A stretch of 64,000 nucleotides of DNA from Apophysomyces variabilis (lineage: Eukaryota > Mucoromycota > Mucoromycetes > Mucorales > Mucoraceae): the NCBI GenBank assembly GCA_002749535.1, contig MZZL01000379.1, positions 248,001 through 312,000 on the forward strand, in the 5' to 3' direction. The notes under the pieces are model-generated. The model ran no database searches, had not been told where the DNA came from, and saw nothing but the letters and a program-made list of their open reading frames with translations. Within the stretch, counting starts at the first letter, position 1. Each line of letters opens with the position of its first letter. Shown here in pieces: positions 62,826-64,000 of the stretch. The translations under genes were made by a program, and so were the position numbers.

Positions 62826-63047
62826 ATAGAATTGCCATAAGAGGTTAATACGACCATTTTTGCGCAAATGATTTTTTCTTCTTTCTGTTCGCCATGTGTT
62901 TCGGCAGCAGCCGTGGAATTCCCTTTTTGAGAAGAGAGGATTTTGGCTATAAAAAGAAAACGAGAAAAAAGCCTCACATCTTTTTTCTGCCTTTGTATCG
63001 TGCGAGTGTGTGGTTTTGCCAATCATTTTCTTCTGCAAAGTAATTCA
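62826..63047. other. short intergenic region
   Basis: RAB3GAP1 3' flank and promoter of the next gene. Nothing else seen. Confidence 0.5.
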
Positions 63048-63608
63048 ATGTGGCGCCGAGAGAAACATAGTTTGTTGGATGTACGAAGAGGAAGCATTCG
63101 TAAAGATAAGGATGACCTTGGAAGAACGCGCAGTGGACTGGACATAGAGGCTAGTCCTATTGGACCTTGGGACAAACTGCCATTGGTACCAGCGGGTACG
63201 AATCTCAACACACTTGTTCTGCGTGATCGACCTTACAGCCCATTCCGAGGTTACTATACTGCGAATGACTTGTACCCAGGCGATGAGTTTGACATTTTCA
63301 GCGGGGCAGAAGCAGGCAATCAGCCATTAACACAAGTTGATCCTTTCTCTACTGCACCCATCGAAGGTCACGAAAGGAAACCGAGACTGGAAGATAAAGA
63401 AGACAGGGTCATAATCCAGCAAAGGCGAGTCCGAAAATGGGATGGTCGAGATGCGATTGCCAATAAACGGAAACGAACGATAGCCTGCACCCGTAAAGCC
63501 ATCTTTCTGAAATCAACAGCAGCCATTGACACACCTGCCAATTTCTTCATGCCTCAACAGCAACAGATCACTACTGAAGAATGTGTACATCATGCCATCT
63601 ATCTCTAA
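63048..63608 (+). CDS. hypothetical basic protein, family not recognised
   Basis: A single open frame of about 186 residues from MWRREKHSLLDVRRGSIRKD at 63048. It is rich in charged residues, with RSGLDIEASPIGPWDKLPLV, LVLRDRPYSPFRGYYTANDL, YPGDEFDIFSGAEAG and a strongly basic patch, IIQQRRVRKWDGRDAIANKR with KRTIA, that could serve as a nuclear signal or nucleic-acid contact. It ends FFMPQQQQITTEECVHHAIY plus L. No membrane segment or known domain seen. Composition and length favour a real gene. The start is the first ATG after a T-rich leader. Confidence 0.6.
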   Translation: MWRREKHSLLDVRRGSIRKDKDDLGRTRSGLDIEASPIGPWDKLPLVPAGTNLNTLVLRDRPYSPFRGYYTANDLYPGDEFDIFSGAEAGNQPLTQVDPFSTAPIEGHERKPRLEDKEDRVIIQQRRVRKWDGRDAIANKRKRTIACTRKAIFLKSTAAIDTPANFFMPQQQQITTEECVHHAIYL

Positions 63609-64000
63609 TCTTCCTCTTTTCCTCCTTTCCTTTTTCTTTTTTTCTTCCATATCTGAGTCTGTACCACCTTTTTTGTTTGTTACTTTTGTATTACGTCTTG
63701 GCTTTCTGCGATGGTGGAACCGATTTGTCAATTGGGTCCTGACCATGTGCATGGTTCATCGTCCCTTTTTTTATTTTTTTTCTCTGGTTGTTATTTCATG
63801 TTTTAACTTTTATGGTGCGAGAGAAAAGAAGAAACAAATAAGGGGGGAATCAGAAATTCATCTCTCTCCAGCACCCACCACTGTATGTATATGAAGAAGG
63901 GAAAAAGTATGTTAGTACATCCCCTTGCACTTTGTATGTTTGATACTCAATGCTCATCAATCAATAAATCCATCTTGTTTGCTCTTACATCATATGTCGC
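63609..64000. other. 3' flank of the last gene
   Basis: T- and C/T-rich DNA. An AATAAA at 63963-63968 could be a poly(A) signal, about 355 bp beyond the stop. No gene seen before the window ends. Confidence 0.45.

Overview
This window reads as nuclear DNA of an early-diverging filamentous fungus, most likely Mucoromycota. Nearly every gene is broken by several short introns of about 40 to 70 nt, with GT...AG ends and ctaac/ctaat-like branch sites. Intergenic DNA is AT-rich. The protein families are fungal or general eukaryotic, including several that many yeasts lack (RAB3GAP1, an SRA1-type protein, a PA28-like activator, a HAUS4-like protein, a DCP1 carrying metazoan-style helical leucine motifs). 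Gene models were built by eye from splice signals plus family motifs, so exon edges may be off by a few bases and some first exons are uncertain.

Layout. 0-7 kb: 5' part of AMP deaminase (cut by the window edge), DPM1, an unclassified multi-pass membrane protein, and a Cue1-type CUE protein. 7.1-11.6 kb: AT-rich DNA with one ambiguous base, then a hAT transposon of about 3.6 kb with an apparently intact intron-containing transposase, followed by a tRNA-Gly(CCC). 12-19 kb: a membrane-anchored kelch protein, the SAGA subunit ADA1/HFI1, and the tRNA isopentenyltransferase MOD5. 19.2-23.8 kb: no intact gene, but decayed coding remnants, including a degenerate copy of a dispersed gene family whose second copy lies at 38.9-39.1 kb. 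23.8-37.5 kb: a dense cluster of a PPP1R37-like LRR protein, Xaa-Pro aminopeptidase, HAUS4-like and PA28-like proteins, an F-box protein, a TCD-type E1-like dehydratase, a PX-BAR sorting nexin, and a NuiA-domain protein. 38-43.5 kb: an SRA1-type protein, CCR4 deadenylase, and methionine aminopeptidase 1. 43.5-51.3 kb: gene-poor, with a CipC-like gene that has a good TATA box, a Tc1/mariner fragment with a stop codon, and a GC-rich hairpin island. 51.3-64 kb: an ASPSCR1/Ubx4-type UBX protein, a TM9SF protein, DCP1, RAB3GAP1, and an unrecognised small protein.

There is no operon logic. Two genes act in mRNA turnover (CCR4, DCP1), two in tRNA modification (MOD5, TCD) and several in membrane traffic (SNX41/ATG20, TM9SF, RAB3GAP1), but they are scattered. 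The clearest organisational feature is that four convergent gene pairs have stop codons only 19 to 25 bp apart, so their 3' UTRs should overlap. The best candidates for little-described material are the two-copy decayed gene family, the helical leucine motif array in DCP1, the SRA1-type gene and the GC-rich island near 48 kb.
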